In this document: positions 1 to 5,805 of the stretch, in pieces | How the letters are laid out: each line of letters begins with the position of its first letter | Numbering within the stretch: the first letter of the stretch is position 1 | Notes under the pieces: model-generated | Told to the model about the DNA's origin: nothing | Databases searched by the model: none | The model's input: only the letters and a program-made list of their open reading frames with translations | NCBI GenBank assembly: GCA_030043175.1 | Contig: JASHYD010000575.1 | Coordinates: forward strand, 1-8,434 | DNA from: Xanthobacteraceae bacterium | GTDB lineage: Bacteria; Pseudomonadota; Alphaproteobacteria; Rhizobiales; Xanthobacteraceae | DNA length: 8,434 nt | Direction: 5' to 3' | Program-made: the position numbers and the translations under genes

Positions 1-501
1 GATGCTGCGTTTTTTTGAGAAATCGACGGTGCCGACGTCGAAGATCAGCTTGAACTTGCGATCGAGGGTGGCTTTGCGAACAGCGCGGCCGACATCGGCA
101 TAGGTGAGCTTGGGCGAGTAGTTGAGACCGAGTTGCTCGGCGTTTCCCTTGTCGTCGGTATCTGTGACGATGTACCAGACGGTTTGGCCAGATTTCATAG
201 CGCCTTCATAGAGCGGCAGGACGATTGTTCCATTCTGGAGGTCGACTTTGCCGGATTTTAGATTCTGATACTCGCCGATGAGTTCACGCTGAACCGACGA
301 CGGCTGCGGGCCGAAATACGTCGCGGGCACATCAGCCCCGATTGCCGCTGGGGCGGGATTGATTTCCGCGGCGTCCTGAGCGAAGGCCGAACTCCCGCAA
401 GCCATCAGAGCAGCAATCGCAACGGCAGCACTCTCGATCCAAGTTGGGGCAGCACTCCGATCGCAAGAGTGCTGAGGCCCTGCCACAATACACGTCTTCA
501 T
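1..501 (-). CDS. Exported protein of unknown function, C-terminus cut by window edge
   Basis: The frame is open from an ATG at 501-499 to base 1, giving 167 residues with no stop, so the gene continues left of the window. A GGAG-type ribosome binding site (508-513) lies 6 bases before the ATG. The N-terminus has a long polar stretch, then a hydrophobic run at residues 24-41 ending in SSAFA before QD, which fits signal peptidase I cleavage after residue 41. LMAC at 32-35 is a weak lipobox, so a lipoprotein is also possible. The mature part includes LPLYEGAMKSGQTVWYIVTD and DDKGNAEQLGLNYSPKL. From memory, this pattern (acidic, 'VWYIVTDTxDxxNAxxLGLN', later 'VFDxGTVDFS') belongs to a family of exported hypothetical proteins in Burkholderia and Bradyrhizobium. 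No enzymatic motif is visible and the function is unknown. The call as a real gene is firm; the family match is from memory only. Confidence 0.85.
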   Translation of the reverse strand, partial: MKTCIVAGPQHSCDRSAAPTWIESAAVAIAALMACGSSAFAQDAAEINPAPAAIGADVPATYFGPQPSSVQRELIGEYQNLKSGKVDLQNGTIVLPLYEGAMKSGQTVWYIVTDTDDKGNAEQLGLNYSPKLTYADVGRAVRKATLDRKFKLIFDVGTVDFSKKRSI

Positions 502-507
502 GAGCTT

Positions 508-513
508 CTCTCC
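508..513 (-). promoter_or_regulatory. Ribosome binding site of the exported-protein gene
   Basis: GGAGAG on the minus strand lies 6 bases upstream of the ATG at 501 and supports that start over the internal Met at codon 33, which falls inside the hydrophobic signal segment. Confidence 0.7.
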
Positions 514-594
514 GGGTGGAACATTGACTTTAATTCGGCCTGGACTTGGAATGCTTTGAAACGAAGTACGGCCGTTCCCTCTACGGCGTAAGCG

Positions 595-657
595 ATGAGC
601 GGGTTCATCCTCGTGCTTGTATTCCGAGCGTCGTTGGCGAGCACGACGAGCGCTCAT
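595..657. repeat. Imperfect nested inverted repeat
   Basis: ATGAGCG (595-601) pairs with CGCTCAT (651-657). Inside it, TCGTGCT (611-617) pairs with AGCACGA (640-646). The two stems are separated by 9 and 4 unpaired bases and the loop is 22 bases. It could fold as an RNA hairpin or be a remnant. No T-run follows, so it does not look like a terminator. Confidence 0.35.
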
Positions 658-1015
658 CTCCAAAACGGGCGTGCACCTGCTATGTCACAGGCTCGTTCAG
701 ATCACGCCCGCACCTGTATTCGGAGCGGTGGCCGACCACCGGCTCCCGTGTCTTCACGCGAGCGAACGAGTTCATCAATAAGCCCAGGAACTGATAGAGG
801 TGAAATGCCTATTCGCTATCGACGCAATAGCCGCCGTCTATAGAGTCGGCCCGGAGCGCCCGGGGCGATTGATGGCGATATTCTCCGGCCCGCAAGGGTT
901 TGAGCTTGAGCGCGCGCGGCGTCGCGAACAGAGACGCGAACATGATTCTTCAGATTGGCAAGGGACGCGAGATCACATCGCCATTGCGACGCCATTCCGA
1001 TCGTTGTTCACTACT

Positions 1016-1040
1016 CTCATGATCGGGCTAATTGCATGAG
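1016..1040. promoter_or_regulatory. Possible operator dyad upstream of the peroxiredoxin-like gene
   Basis: CTCATG (1016-1021) and CATGAG (1035-1040) form a 6-base dyad with a 13-base spacer, about 115 bases before the peroxiredoxin-like start. The arms are short, so chance is a real possibility. Confidence 0.25.
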
Positions 1041-1143
1041 TTGCCGACCTCTGTGCCGACTGCCCCGCAGCATAGCAGCAGTTTCGTTCGATGTGGTCGG
1101 CCTCGCCGGTGGGCAACTCACGATGATCCAAACTGCTTGCGTC

Positions 1144-1148
1144 GGAAG
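1144..1148 (+). promoter_or_regulatory. Ribosome binding site fixing the peroxiredoxin-like start
   Basis: GGAAG lies 6 bases before the ATG at 1155. It favours that codon over the in-frame ATG at 1032, which would add 41 residues with no resemblance to the family. Confidence 0.65.
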
Positions 1149-1154
1149 TTCGGC

Positions 1155-1850
1155 ATGACCGCGAATGTTGGAAGGAATACGCTGGACGAGGCCTTCAGGC
1201 GCATTCGCGACCTCGACGCGTCCTTGCAAAGGCAACTGCACACCTTTGCCGAGACGGCAAGGCGGGAACGTCCTGAATTTGCTGCCGCGGTCGACCGGCT
1301 CGTCGCCCGGCTTCGGCAATATGGCGCCGGCGAAGCAGCGCCGAAGATCGGCGATTCAATGCCGTCATTCGTCTTACCCAATGAAAGCGCGCAGATGGTT
1401 AGTCTGGAGGAGCTCCTCGACCGGGGACCCGTGGCCGTGACCTTCCACCGCGGACACTGGTGCCCCTATTGCCGCATCAACATCAATGCATTGGTGGAGG
1501 CGCACAAGGCATTGCCTGCCGGTGCCGAGATCGTCGCCATCATGCCCGACCGGCAGAAATTCCTGCCTGAGATCAAAGGGCAGTCCCAGGTGCCGTTCCC
1601 TATCCTCATCGACGCAGATAACGGCTACGCCATGTCTCTGAATCTGACAATCTGGGTGGGCGCGGAAATACAGAAGATGATGGAGGGCCGCCGCCTGGAT
1701 CTTCCGACGTTCCAGGGAAATAGCTCCTGGGTGCTCCCGATCCCCGCGACGTTTGTTATCGGTCGGGATGGGCTGATCAGGGCACGCTTCATCGATCCGG
1801 ACTATCGCAATCGGATTTTGATTTCCGACATGCTCGCCGCGATGTTTTGA
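1155..1850 (+). CDS. Peroxiredoxin-like (AhpC/TSA-type) thioredoxin-fold protein
   Basis: The protein has 231 residues, about the size expected for the peroxiredoxin-like family that carries a 'RGxWCPYC' active site. Residues 1-60 form a charged, probably helical leader. The thioredoxin fold starts near PKIGDSMPSFVLPN (63-76). The active site is FHRGHWCPYC (97-106), with C103 as candidate peroxidatic Cys and C106 two residues later, a CxxC arrangement. FPILIDADNGYAMSLNL (148-164) and the cis-Pro stretch IPATFVIGRDGLI (196-208) are typical AhpC/TSA landmarks, followed by FIDPDYRNR (212-220). No signal peptide is seen, so it is probably cytoplasmic and acts on peroxides or as a thiol oxidoreductase; the substrate is unknown. 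It converges on the LysR gene with a 91-bp gap. An alternative start at 1032 is unlikely. Confidence 0.9.
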   Translation: MTANVGRNTLDEAFRRIRDLDASLQRQLHTFAETARRERPEFAAAVDRLVARLRQYGAGEAAPKIGDSMPSFVLPNESAQMVSLEELLDRGPVAVTFHRGHWCPYCRININALVEAHKALPAGAEIVAIMPDRQKFLPEIKGQSQVPFPILIDADNGYAMSLNLTIWVGAEIQKMMEGRRLDLPTFQGNSSWVLPIPATFVIGRDGLIRARFIDPDYRNRILISDMLAAMF

Positions 1851-1941
1851 TTAGTGCGCAAACCGAGCAAGCTAGTGTAGGGTGACAAAATCGTATTGCA
1901 GGGTGCCCAGGGCAAAACCGCGTTCAGACGATTTCCCTGCG
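1851..1941. other. Convergent intergenic gap
   Basis: This 91-bp gap separates the stops of the peroxiredoxin-like gene and the LysR gene. GCAGGG near 1898 and CCCTGC near 1936 are complementary but far apart, and no T-rich tract follows on either strand. A terminator is expected here but I cannot point to a convincing one. Confidence 0.4.
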
Positions 1942-2895
1942 CTAGCCGACGAGGCGATTCGAATCCGTAGCGGGCCCGGAGCGTTGCTCGGCCAAACGAG
2001 CGGCAATGGCCTTGTTGCCGAACCATTTTTTTCGCATCGCCTCGCGCACCATCGCGCCGACACCGGGCGAATAGGGTCGACCGCGTACAGTGACCAGATT
2101 CACTTTTCGCCAGAACTCGGGCTCGATGACGGGTAGCGCGACGATGCCGGGATGGTGCGCGGCATTTTCAGGCATGAACGCAAAGCCGAGCCCCGCAGCA
2201 ACCATAGCCAAGGTCCATTCGTCGCGCTCACTCCAGTACGTGGGCGTGCAAGTCACGCCTTTTTCCTTGAGGATATGATCGGCGTAGCCGGCGAACTCGC
2301 AATTTATTCGATGGATATAGCATTCCCCGTCCAGCTCTCGGACCGGGAAGGCGCGCTGGCCCGCGAGCCGATGCCCGCGATGGACAGTGATAACCATCTG
2401 CTCGGCAAACAGCGGCATGACATGCAGGCGCTCGTCGAGCTCCTCGCCCGGTAATGCGTAGATTACGACCTCGAGATCGCCGGCGAGCAGGCGCTCCCGT
2501 AATTCCCGAGCGTTTGCATCGCATAGTCGCAGCTCGAGCCCATCATGCCGCGTCTTCAGAGCAGCAACGAGATCGACGATCTCATCCGGCGATATAGTAC
2601 TCATGATTCCCAGCTTGAGGGGCACTCTCTTGAGCTGCTTGATATCCTGGGACAGGCGCTTTGCCTTGACGGCGGCCTCGTACACGGTTTCCAGATGAGG
2701 GTGCACCATCTCGCCCAGATTGGTAAGATGCGTGAGGTGCCGCTCGCGGTGAAAAAGTGGCCCACCAAGCTCCCCTTCGAGCAGCTGGATGGCACGCGAG
2801 AGCGAAGGCTGCGACACGTTGCACTTTTCCGCCGCGCGTGAGAAGTTCAATTCCTGAGCGATGGCAAGAAAATAACGGACTTGATGCATTTCCAT
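1942..2895 (-). CDS. LysR-family transcriptional regulator, full length
   Basis: Starting at the ATG at 2895-2893 the protein has 317 residues, a normal LysR length. The winged helix-turn-helix covers about residues 3-62 and reads MHQVRYFLAIAQELNFSRAA, then NVSQPSLSRAIQLLEGELGG, with LF and LT as in the family. A linker helix spans about 65-90. The effector domain (about 91-300) opens with VPLKLGIMSTISPDEIVDLV. Cys occur at 25, 125, 192, 199 and 216. The chosen start has GTGAG 6 bases upstream and a canonical N-terminus. The frame stays open upstream to an ATG at 3132, but those 79 extra residues read out a decayed gene in the wrong frame. Target and ligand cannot be told. The convergent peroxiredoxin-like gene is a possible but unproven target. 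A promoter is expected inside the upstream remnant. Confidence 0.93.
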   Translation of the reverse strand: MEMHQVRYFLAIAQELNFSRAAEKCNVSQPSLSRAIQLLEGELGGPLFHRERHLTHLTNLGEMVHPHLETVYEAAVKAKRLSQDIKQLKRVPLKLGIMSTISPDEIVDLVAALKTRHDGLELRLCDANARELRERLLAGDLEVVIYALPGEELDERLHVMPLFAEQMVITVHRGHRLAGQRAFPVRELDGECYIHRINCEFAGYADHILKEKGVTCTPTYWSERDEWTLAMVAAGLGFAFMPENAAHHPGIVALPVIEPEFWRKVNLVTVRGRPYSPGVGAMVREAMRKKWFGNKAIAARLAEQRSGPATDSNRLVG

Positions 2896-2910
2896 GAAGA
2901 TCTCACGGGT

Positions 2911-3258
2911 AAGGTCGATGATGATCGGAATTGTGGTCGGTTCCCTTTGCGCAGCGAGCCCGACGATCGTACCGCAGCGACGAGCGGCTCGATCTTGAGG
3001 TGACAAGTTTGGTGGCCAGGATGCCGCTGTCGGCCCGAAGCTCGATAGCGACGTTGCGGCCCTTGAGATAACCCAATCCAACGAGCCCTTCGCGGAACGC
3101 GCCGTAGTAGCTTTGCACCCTGGGAGATTCAAGCGAACCCATCGCGAGGTAACCTATTCGCGCGACGAACCGGACCGCCTCAAAGGCGGCCCCCCCGCGA
3201 GACAATTCTGAAAGAGGCCCGAGCGCCACCAATCAATTTTACCACCGTTTGAAGTTTG
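2911..3258 (-). pseudogene. Decayed N-terminal remnant of an ABC-type substrate-binding protein
   Basis: Three minus-strand frames together spell the N-terminal third of the ABC substrate-binding family often annotated as 'ABC transporter substrate-binding protein' (PF04392 type). First comes KLIGGA, near 3240, matching the usual Tat-like leader. Then, in another frame, RIGYLAMGSLESPRVQSYYG and AFREGLVGLGYLKGRNVAIE (about 3160-3040). Then HLKIEPLVAA in a second frame (3002-2973), and GTIVGLAAQREPTTIPIIID in a third (2973-2914). This follows the family order 'RIGFL..GSPES..F..GL.ELGYvEGRNi', 'LKVDViV', 'AAkqATttIPIV'. A run of seven C near 3190 marks the first frame change. The rest of the gene, normally about 220 more residues, is missing and the homology stops just before the LysR start. 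Seen: the motif order. Known: the family. Inferred: loss by frameshift and deletion. Confidence 0.72.
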
Positions 3259-3716
3259 AAGCGCAGCGAAGCATCAGCCGTATGCAGCTAGCCTCCGTCA
3301 TCGGAGTCACCCAAGATTCGGGGTTCTTGCGAGCATCAAGGCGCGGCTTAGGGCCCCGATGCGGATCGCCAATACCCGATTTTAGCGGCCTTCGAGCGAT
3401 TGCTGCTTGCCGGACTCACGGCTCACTTGGAATCAGGTACGCCCACCCTTCGAATATACGGTGCCAAGGCACACTGGGGTGCGCAGCTGCAATCGCCGAG
3501 TGACGCCCTACTTCGAACGCCACGGCAAAAGCGTCGCTGTTTTCATCCGCCTCGCGACGCCCCGCTTCATGCGAGCCGCTTGACCAAGCCAAGCCATTTG
3601 CTCTTGAATCTCAACCGCTTGTCCCGCGGAGGAAGGTTCTCGCGCTGGTCGTCCCGAATCACGCGGCGTTCATCGGAAGACGCGTAATCGTCGGTGAAAT
3701 CGGCGCTTCCACAAAC
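3259..3716. other. Stretch without a recognisable gene
   Basis: About 460 bases between the substrate-binding remnant and the truncated LysR gene. Open frames on both strands (for example 3400-3687 on + and 3773-3567 on -) give Arg/Ser-rich translations with no family resemblance or good start signals. The 3' end must hold the promoter of the truncated LysR gene, but no clear -35/-10 pair was found. It may be old degraded coding DNA; I cannot name its origin. Confidence 0.5.
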
Positions 3717-3728
3717 AAGAGAGAGACA

Positions 3729-4106
3729 ATGGACCGTCTGGACGCGATGGTGATTTTGGTCGCTTCGGCGCAAGAAGGCAGCTTCTCGGCAGCCGGCCGC
3801 AAGCTCGGCATTCCGCTTCCGACTGTGAGCCGCAAGGTCGCCGATCTTGAATCATACCTCAAAGTAAAGCTGTTCGTACGCTCAACGCGCAGGCTTGTCC
3901 TGACTGAAGTGGGTGCCGGTTATCTCGCTGCGTGCAAGCGCATTCTCGAATACGTGAACGAAGCCGAAACTCAAGCGGCCGGCGAATACAACGTACCCCG
4001 GGGCGATCTAGCCCTAGCGGCACCGATTGTACTCGGGCGCCTCTTTGCACTCGATGGCGGCTTTGAGCTGATCCGCCATCGCATGATCGGGCGAGTGGTA
4101 GCTTAG
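3729..4106 (+). pseudogene. LysR-family regulator truncated after the DNA-binding domain
   Basis: The frame encodes 125 residues; intact LysR proteins have about 300. Residues 1-60 are a normal winged helix-turn-helix: MDRLDAMVILVASAQEGSFS, then AAGRKLGIPLPTVSRKVADL, then LFVRSTRRLVLTEVG. Linker-helix residues follow, then PRGDLALAAPIVLGRL (90-105), which is where the effector domain normally begins. After about residue 106 (near base 4046) similarity stops, and the last 20 residues (for example GGFELIRHRMIG) are antisense reading of another coding fragment. The start is well supported by an AGAGAGAG purine run 3-4 bases upstream. A stand-alone DNA-binding fragment could still be made and could bind DNA, but loss of the ligand domain argues for a dead gene. 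Confidence 0.8.
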
Positions 4107-4243
4107 AAACCAGCGCCGCATAGGGACCGGCATCAATTTCGAGAACTGATTTCTGTGGATCAAAGCAGGAAAAGGTGCCGGACGGAATGGGCTTGGCGCT
4201 CATTTTGCGGAGCAGCGATCCGAGACCGCGGAGGTCAGCATCG
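4045..4243 (-). pseudogene. Frameshifted fragment of an unidentified minus-strand gene
   Basis: On the minus strand, an open frame from about 4243 reads DADLRGLGSLLRKMSAKPIP and then SGTFSCFDPQKSVLEIDAGP, YAALVS. The codons strongly favour G/C in third position. Near 4100 coding character jumps to the next frame, which reads YHSPDHAMADQLKAAIECK before running into the antisense of the truncated LysR gene near 4045. A TGA lies in frame just upstream of DADL, so no start is visible. I do not recognise the family. The composition and the clean handover between two frames suggest a real gene that has suffered a frameshift and lost both ends. It could instead be two chance frames. Confidence 0.42.
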
Positions 4244-4246
4244 GGT

Positions 4247-4490
4247 CACTTTCAGACCAAACCGGAGGCTTTATCGTTGACCGTCTATTGGTCCGGTCCT
4301 CCTACATGAGTTGACGTGTCACCCGCTTGGTCGCCGCCGGCTGCCCGCCGGCAACCGCTTCCCACTGATGCTCCCAGCAAAGGTCCCCGTGTCTTCCGCC
4401 TTGGCAAAGCGAGACTAGCCTCTGACATGGTGCGCTCCATGTTGCGGGCTAGGCCGCGCCGAGTGGTCTCAAGACTGCGGTTGGGCGATA
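4247..4490. other. Upstream region of the overlapping gene pair
   Basis: About 240 bases with no recognised gene. A perfect hairpin, GCCGGC (4336-4341), a 5-base loop, GCCGGC (4347-4352), is present but lacks a T-run. The reading frame of the next gene is open back to a TAG at 4416-4418 but contains no ATG or GTG. The promoter of the gene pair should be here, but none is clear. Confidence 0.4.
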
Positions 4491-5051
4491 TTGCTCGATA
4501 GATCTCCAGACGCGGAGGCGTTTTGGCTCAACAACTCCGGTCCTGAGACGCAAGATAAGCAATTTAGCGCCGCCCTCGAAGCGCTGATCGGCATCGGGCC
4601 GAAGGATGAGTTGGAGGGGATGATGGCGGCGCAACTGATCGCCGCCCACAATGCGGCGATGGAGTGCTATCGGCGCGCCATGATTGACGGGCAGACCTCG
4701 GAAAGCCGGCGCGAGAACCTTACCCAGGCGAACAAGCTCTCACGCACCTATGCGACGCTGCTAGAAGCCCTCAATCGCCATCGCGGCAAGGGCCAGCAGA
4801 AGGTGACTGTGGAGCACGTTCACGTCCATTCGGGCGGGCAGGCGGTGGTGGGCGTCGTGGAGCCTCCTGGGGGCAGGGATCGCGCGAAATTGGAGAATCA
4901 ATCCCATGCCGGGCAAATTGGCTATGCACCTCAGTCGGAGATGTGGTGCCCACTGCCGGACGACAGGGCAGCCGTGCCAACAGGCGGCGATGGCAAACGG
5001 CCGCTGCCGGATGCACGGCGGAACAAATCCGGGTGCTCCGAAGGGGAATAG
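4491..5051 (+). CDS. Conserved hypothetical protein, upstream partner of the HGG-motif gene
   Basis: The protein has 186 residues and starts at TTG, the only start-type codon in the open frame before the conserved region. The ribosome binding site is weak (GGTTGGG). The core, residues about 25-100, is helical and has ALIGIGPKDELEGMMAAQLI, then AAHNAAMECYRRAM, then ENLTQANKLSRTYATLLEAL. It is followed by KGQQKVTVEHVHVHSGGQAV (101-120) and a Pro/Arg/Gly-rich tail. From memory this layout recurs as a hypothetical protein in Bradyrhizobium and relatives, with the HGG-motif gene directly after it. No signal peptide or membrane segment is seen, so it is probably cytoplasmic. The His-rich VEHVHVHSGG could bind metal, but this is inference. 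The last 48 residues are encoded by bases that also encode the start of the downstream gene. Its function is unknown; the pair is possibly derived from a phage or mobile element. Confidence 0.8.
   Translation: MLDRSPDAEAFWLNNSGPETQDKQFSAALEALIGIGPKDELEGMMAAQLIAAHNAAMECYRRAMIDGQTSESRRENLTQANKLSRTYATLLEALNRHRGKGQQKVTVEHVHVHSGGQAVVGVVEPPGGRDRAKLENQSHAGQIGYAPQSEMWCPLPDDRAAVPTGGDGKRPLPDARRNKSGCSEGE
4892..4896 (+). promoter_or_regulatory. Ribosome binding site for the overlapping HGG-motif gene
   Basis: GGAGA lies inside the upstream gene, 9 bases before the ATG at 4906, and favours that start over the in-frame ATG at 4924. Confidence 0.5.
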
Positions 5052-5160
5052 GAACGCCTTGAAACACGGCCGCTATACCGCCGAGGCGATTGCCAGCCGG
5101 CGCGAGGTCGCAGTGCTCATTCGTGCCATGCGGGCTCTGGCCGCGGTGGAGGCGAGCTGA
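4906..5160 (+). CDS. HGG-motif small protein (GAPxGNxNALKHG), overlaps upstream gene
   Basis: The protein has 84 residues. It has a possible metal-binding set C13, C17, C24, C34 and H37 (CGAHC, GQPC, NGRCRMHGG). Then comes the hallmark GAPKGNRNALKHGRYTAEAI (43-62) and a basic helical end. NCBI names similar proteins 'HGGxSTG domain-containing protein', as far as I recall; they are frequent in Rhizobiales and near phage packaging genes. The biochemical role is unknown; the Cys/His set and basic charge suggest nucleic-acid binding (inference). It is read one frame ahead of the upstream gene and shares 146 bases with it, which implies translational coupling. Length is normal for the small members of the family and no defect is seen. 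The alternative start at 4924 would remove six residues before the Cys cluster. Confidence 0.82.
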   Translation: MPGKLAMHLSRRCGAHCRTTGQPCQQAAMANGRCRMHGGTNPGAPKGNRNALKHGRYTAEAIASRREVAVLIRAMRALAAVEAS

Positions 5161-5179
5161 GGCAACGCTTAATTTTCCC

Positions 5180-5196
5180 AACGTTCTTAACGTTCT
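5180..5196. repeat. Short tandem direct repeat AACGTTCT
   Basis: AACGTTCT occurs at 5180-5187 and 5189-5196, 9 bases apart, in the gap between the HGG-motif gene and the collagen-like gene. Each copy contains the palindrome AACGTT. It may be a binding site for a regulator of the collagen-like gene, or chance. Confidence 0.3.
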
Positions 5197-5316
5197 CGGC
5201 CTTGAAACCTCGGGCCGCCTCAAGTCGATGGCGCTCAGATTTCCATAATGCGCAGTCCATCGGCGCGTAATATCCTCTACCCTAAGCAGCGGTGGGCGGA
5301 GACTTTCGAGATATCC

Positions 5317-5703
5317 ATGCGTTACTTCCAGCTCTTGCTCTTTGTGGCAATATCTTTTTGCAACGTGAGCTGCGGTCAGTCGCCCGGACCTAGGGGCGAC
5401 ATTGGGCCACAAGGACCTGCTGGCGAGAGGGGCGAAGCTGGTCCGCAAGGACTATCCGGCCGGCAGGGGCCGTCAGGTCCACCGGGTCCGCCCGGACCAT
5501 TGGGGCCGGCCTCCCAGACTCGAGTCACACGCGTGAACTGCTCGGAGTCCTGTCAGGTTAGTTGTGAAGCCGGCGAAGTGCTGGTGACCGCGTACTGCGG
5601 CGCAGCCAGAAAACCTGCCGTATTTCTTGGCGAAAAGGCCGCGTCCTGCGGAGTAAGACCGAACGCTTCGGATGGTCCGCTCGTTGCGATATGCGTCAGA
5701 TGA
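5317..5703 (+). CDS. Collagen-like small lipoprotein with Cys-rich C-terminal domain
   Basis: The start at 5317 gives 128 residues and puts a clean signal peptide first: [21 protein letters not shown]19 is the likely lipidated Cys, although N at -3 is unusual for a lipobox. Residues 24-65 are 14 uninterrupted collagen-type G-X-Y triplets, including [20 protein letters not shown]. The remaining 63 residues carry six Cys (75, 79, 83, 94, 111, 126), with [10 protein letters not shown] and ASCGV, and probably form a small disulfide-bonded domain outside the cytoplasm. From memory Bradyrhizobium has many such 'collagen-like' proteins. Function is unknown; triple-helix formation and surface display are inferences. 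An in-frame ATG at 5248 would add 23 residues before the signal peptide and is less likely. A GAG sits 6 bases before 5317. It has its own upstream gap of 156 bases after the HGG-motif gene. Confidence 0.85.
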   Translation: MRYFQLLLFVAISFCNVSCGQSPGPRGDIGPQGPAGERGEAGPQGLSGRQGPSGPPGPPGPLGPASQTRVTRVNCSESCQVSCEAGEVLVTAYCGAARKPAVFLGEKAASCGVRPNASDGPLVAICVR

Positions 5704-5710
5704 AGGCGTA

Positions 5711-5805
5711 GAGAAGACCGAGCCACCGCAGCAGACCAGCTGGGCCGTCTACAAGGTCACCACCGGGGCATGTGGCTCAGCGCCGTCGAGGTGCTGGCCA
5801 TCTGA
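5711..5805 (+). pseudogene. Possible frameshifted remnant of a small WxVY-type protein
   Basis: One frame reads EKTEPPQQTSWAVYKV (5711-5758); another then reads HRGMWLSAVEVLAI and a stop (5761-5805). Joined, they resemble small Rhizobiales proteins of the form 'W-x-VY-x(4)-G-x-W-L-x-x-VEA', recalled from memory. No start codon with a ribosome binding site is visible in the first frame. The sequence is short, so the match could be chance. Confidence 0.33.

Larger units (their letters stand above)
514..1143. other. Long stretch without a convincing gene
   Basis: Several short open frames exist here (for example 546-794, 595-843 and 800-1039 on +). Their translations are rich in Arg, Ser and Pro, have no recognisable domain, and overlap each other in different frames as GC-rich non-coding DNA does. 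None has a good ribosome binding site. The stretch holds one imperfect nested hairpin (595-657) and a CTCATG/CATGAG dyad (1016-1040). It should also contain the promoter of the leftward exported-protein gene and that of the rightward peroxiredoxin-like gene, but I could not pick out convincing -35/-10 boxes. Confidence 0.55.

Noticed and set aside
546..1039. Three overlapping 79-82 residue plus-strand frames
   Set aside because: No ribosome binding sites, no recognisable motifs, mutually overlapping in different frames; typical of GC-rich non-coding DNA.
1032..1154. Longer start for the peroxiredoxin-like protein
   Set aside because: The 41 extra residues are unlike the family and GGAAG precedes the ATG at 1155.
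1960..1985. A TTCGAAT stretch resembling a tRNA T-loop
   Set aside because: The flanking bases do not form a T stem, no acceptor or anticodon arm fits, and the bases encode the end of the LysR protein on the minus strand.
4336..4352. GCCGGC-TGCCC-GCCGGC hairpin as a terminator
   Set aside because: No T-run follows on either strand and GC-rich palindromes of this size are common in such genomes.
4771..5448. A 225-residue minus-strand open frame
   Set aside because: It lies antisense to the hypothetical / HGG pair and part of the collagen-like gene. Its translation is Pro/Arg-rich and low-complexity, and codon composition favours the plus-strand genes.
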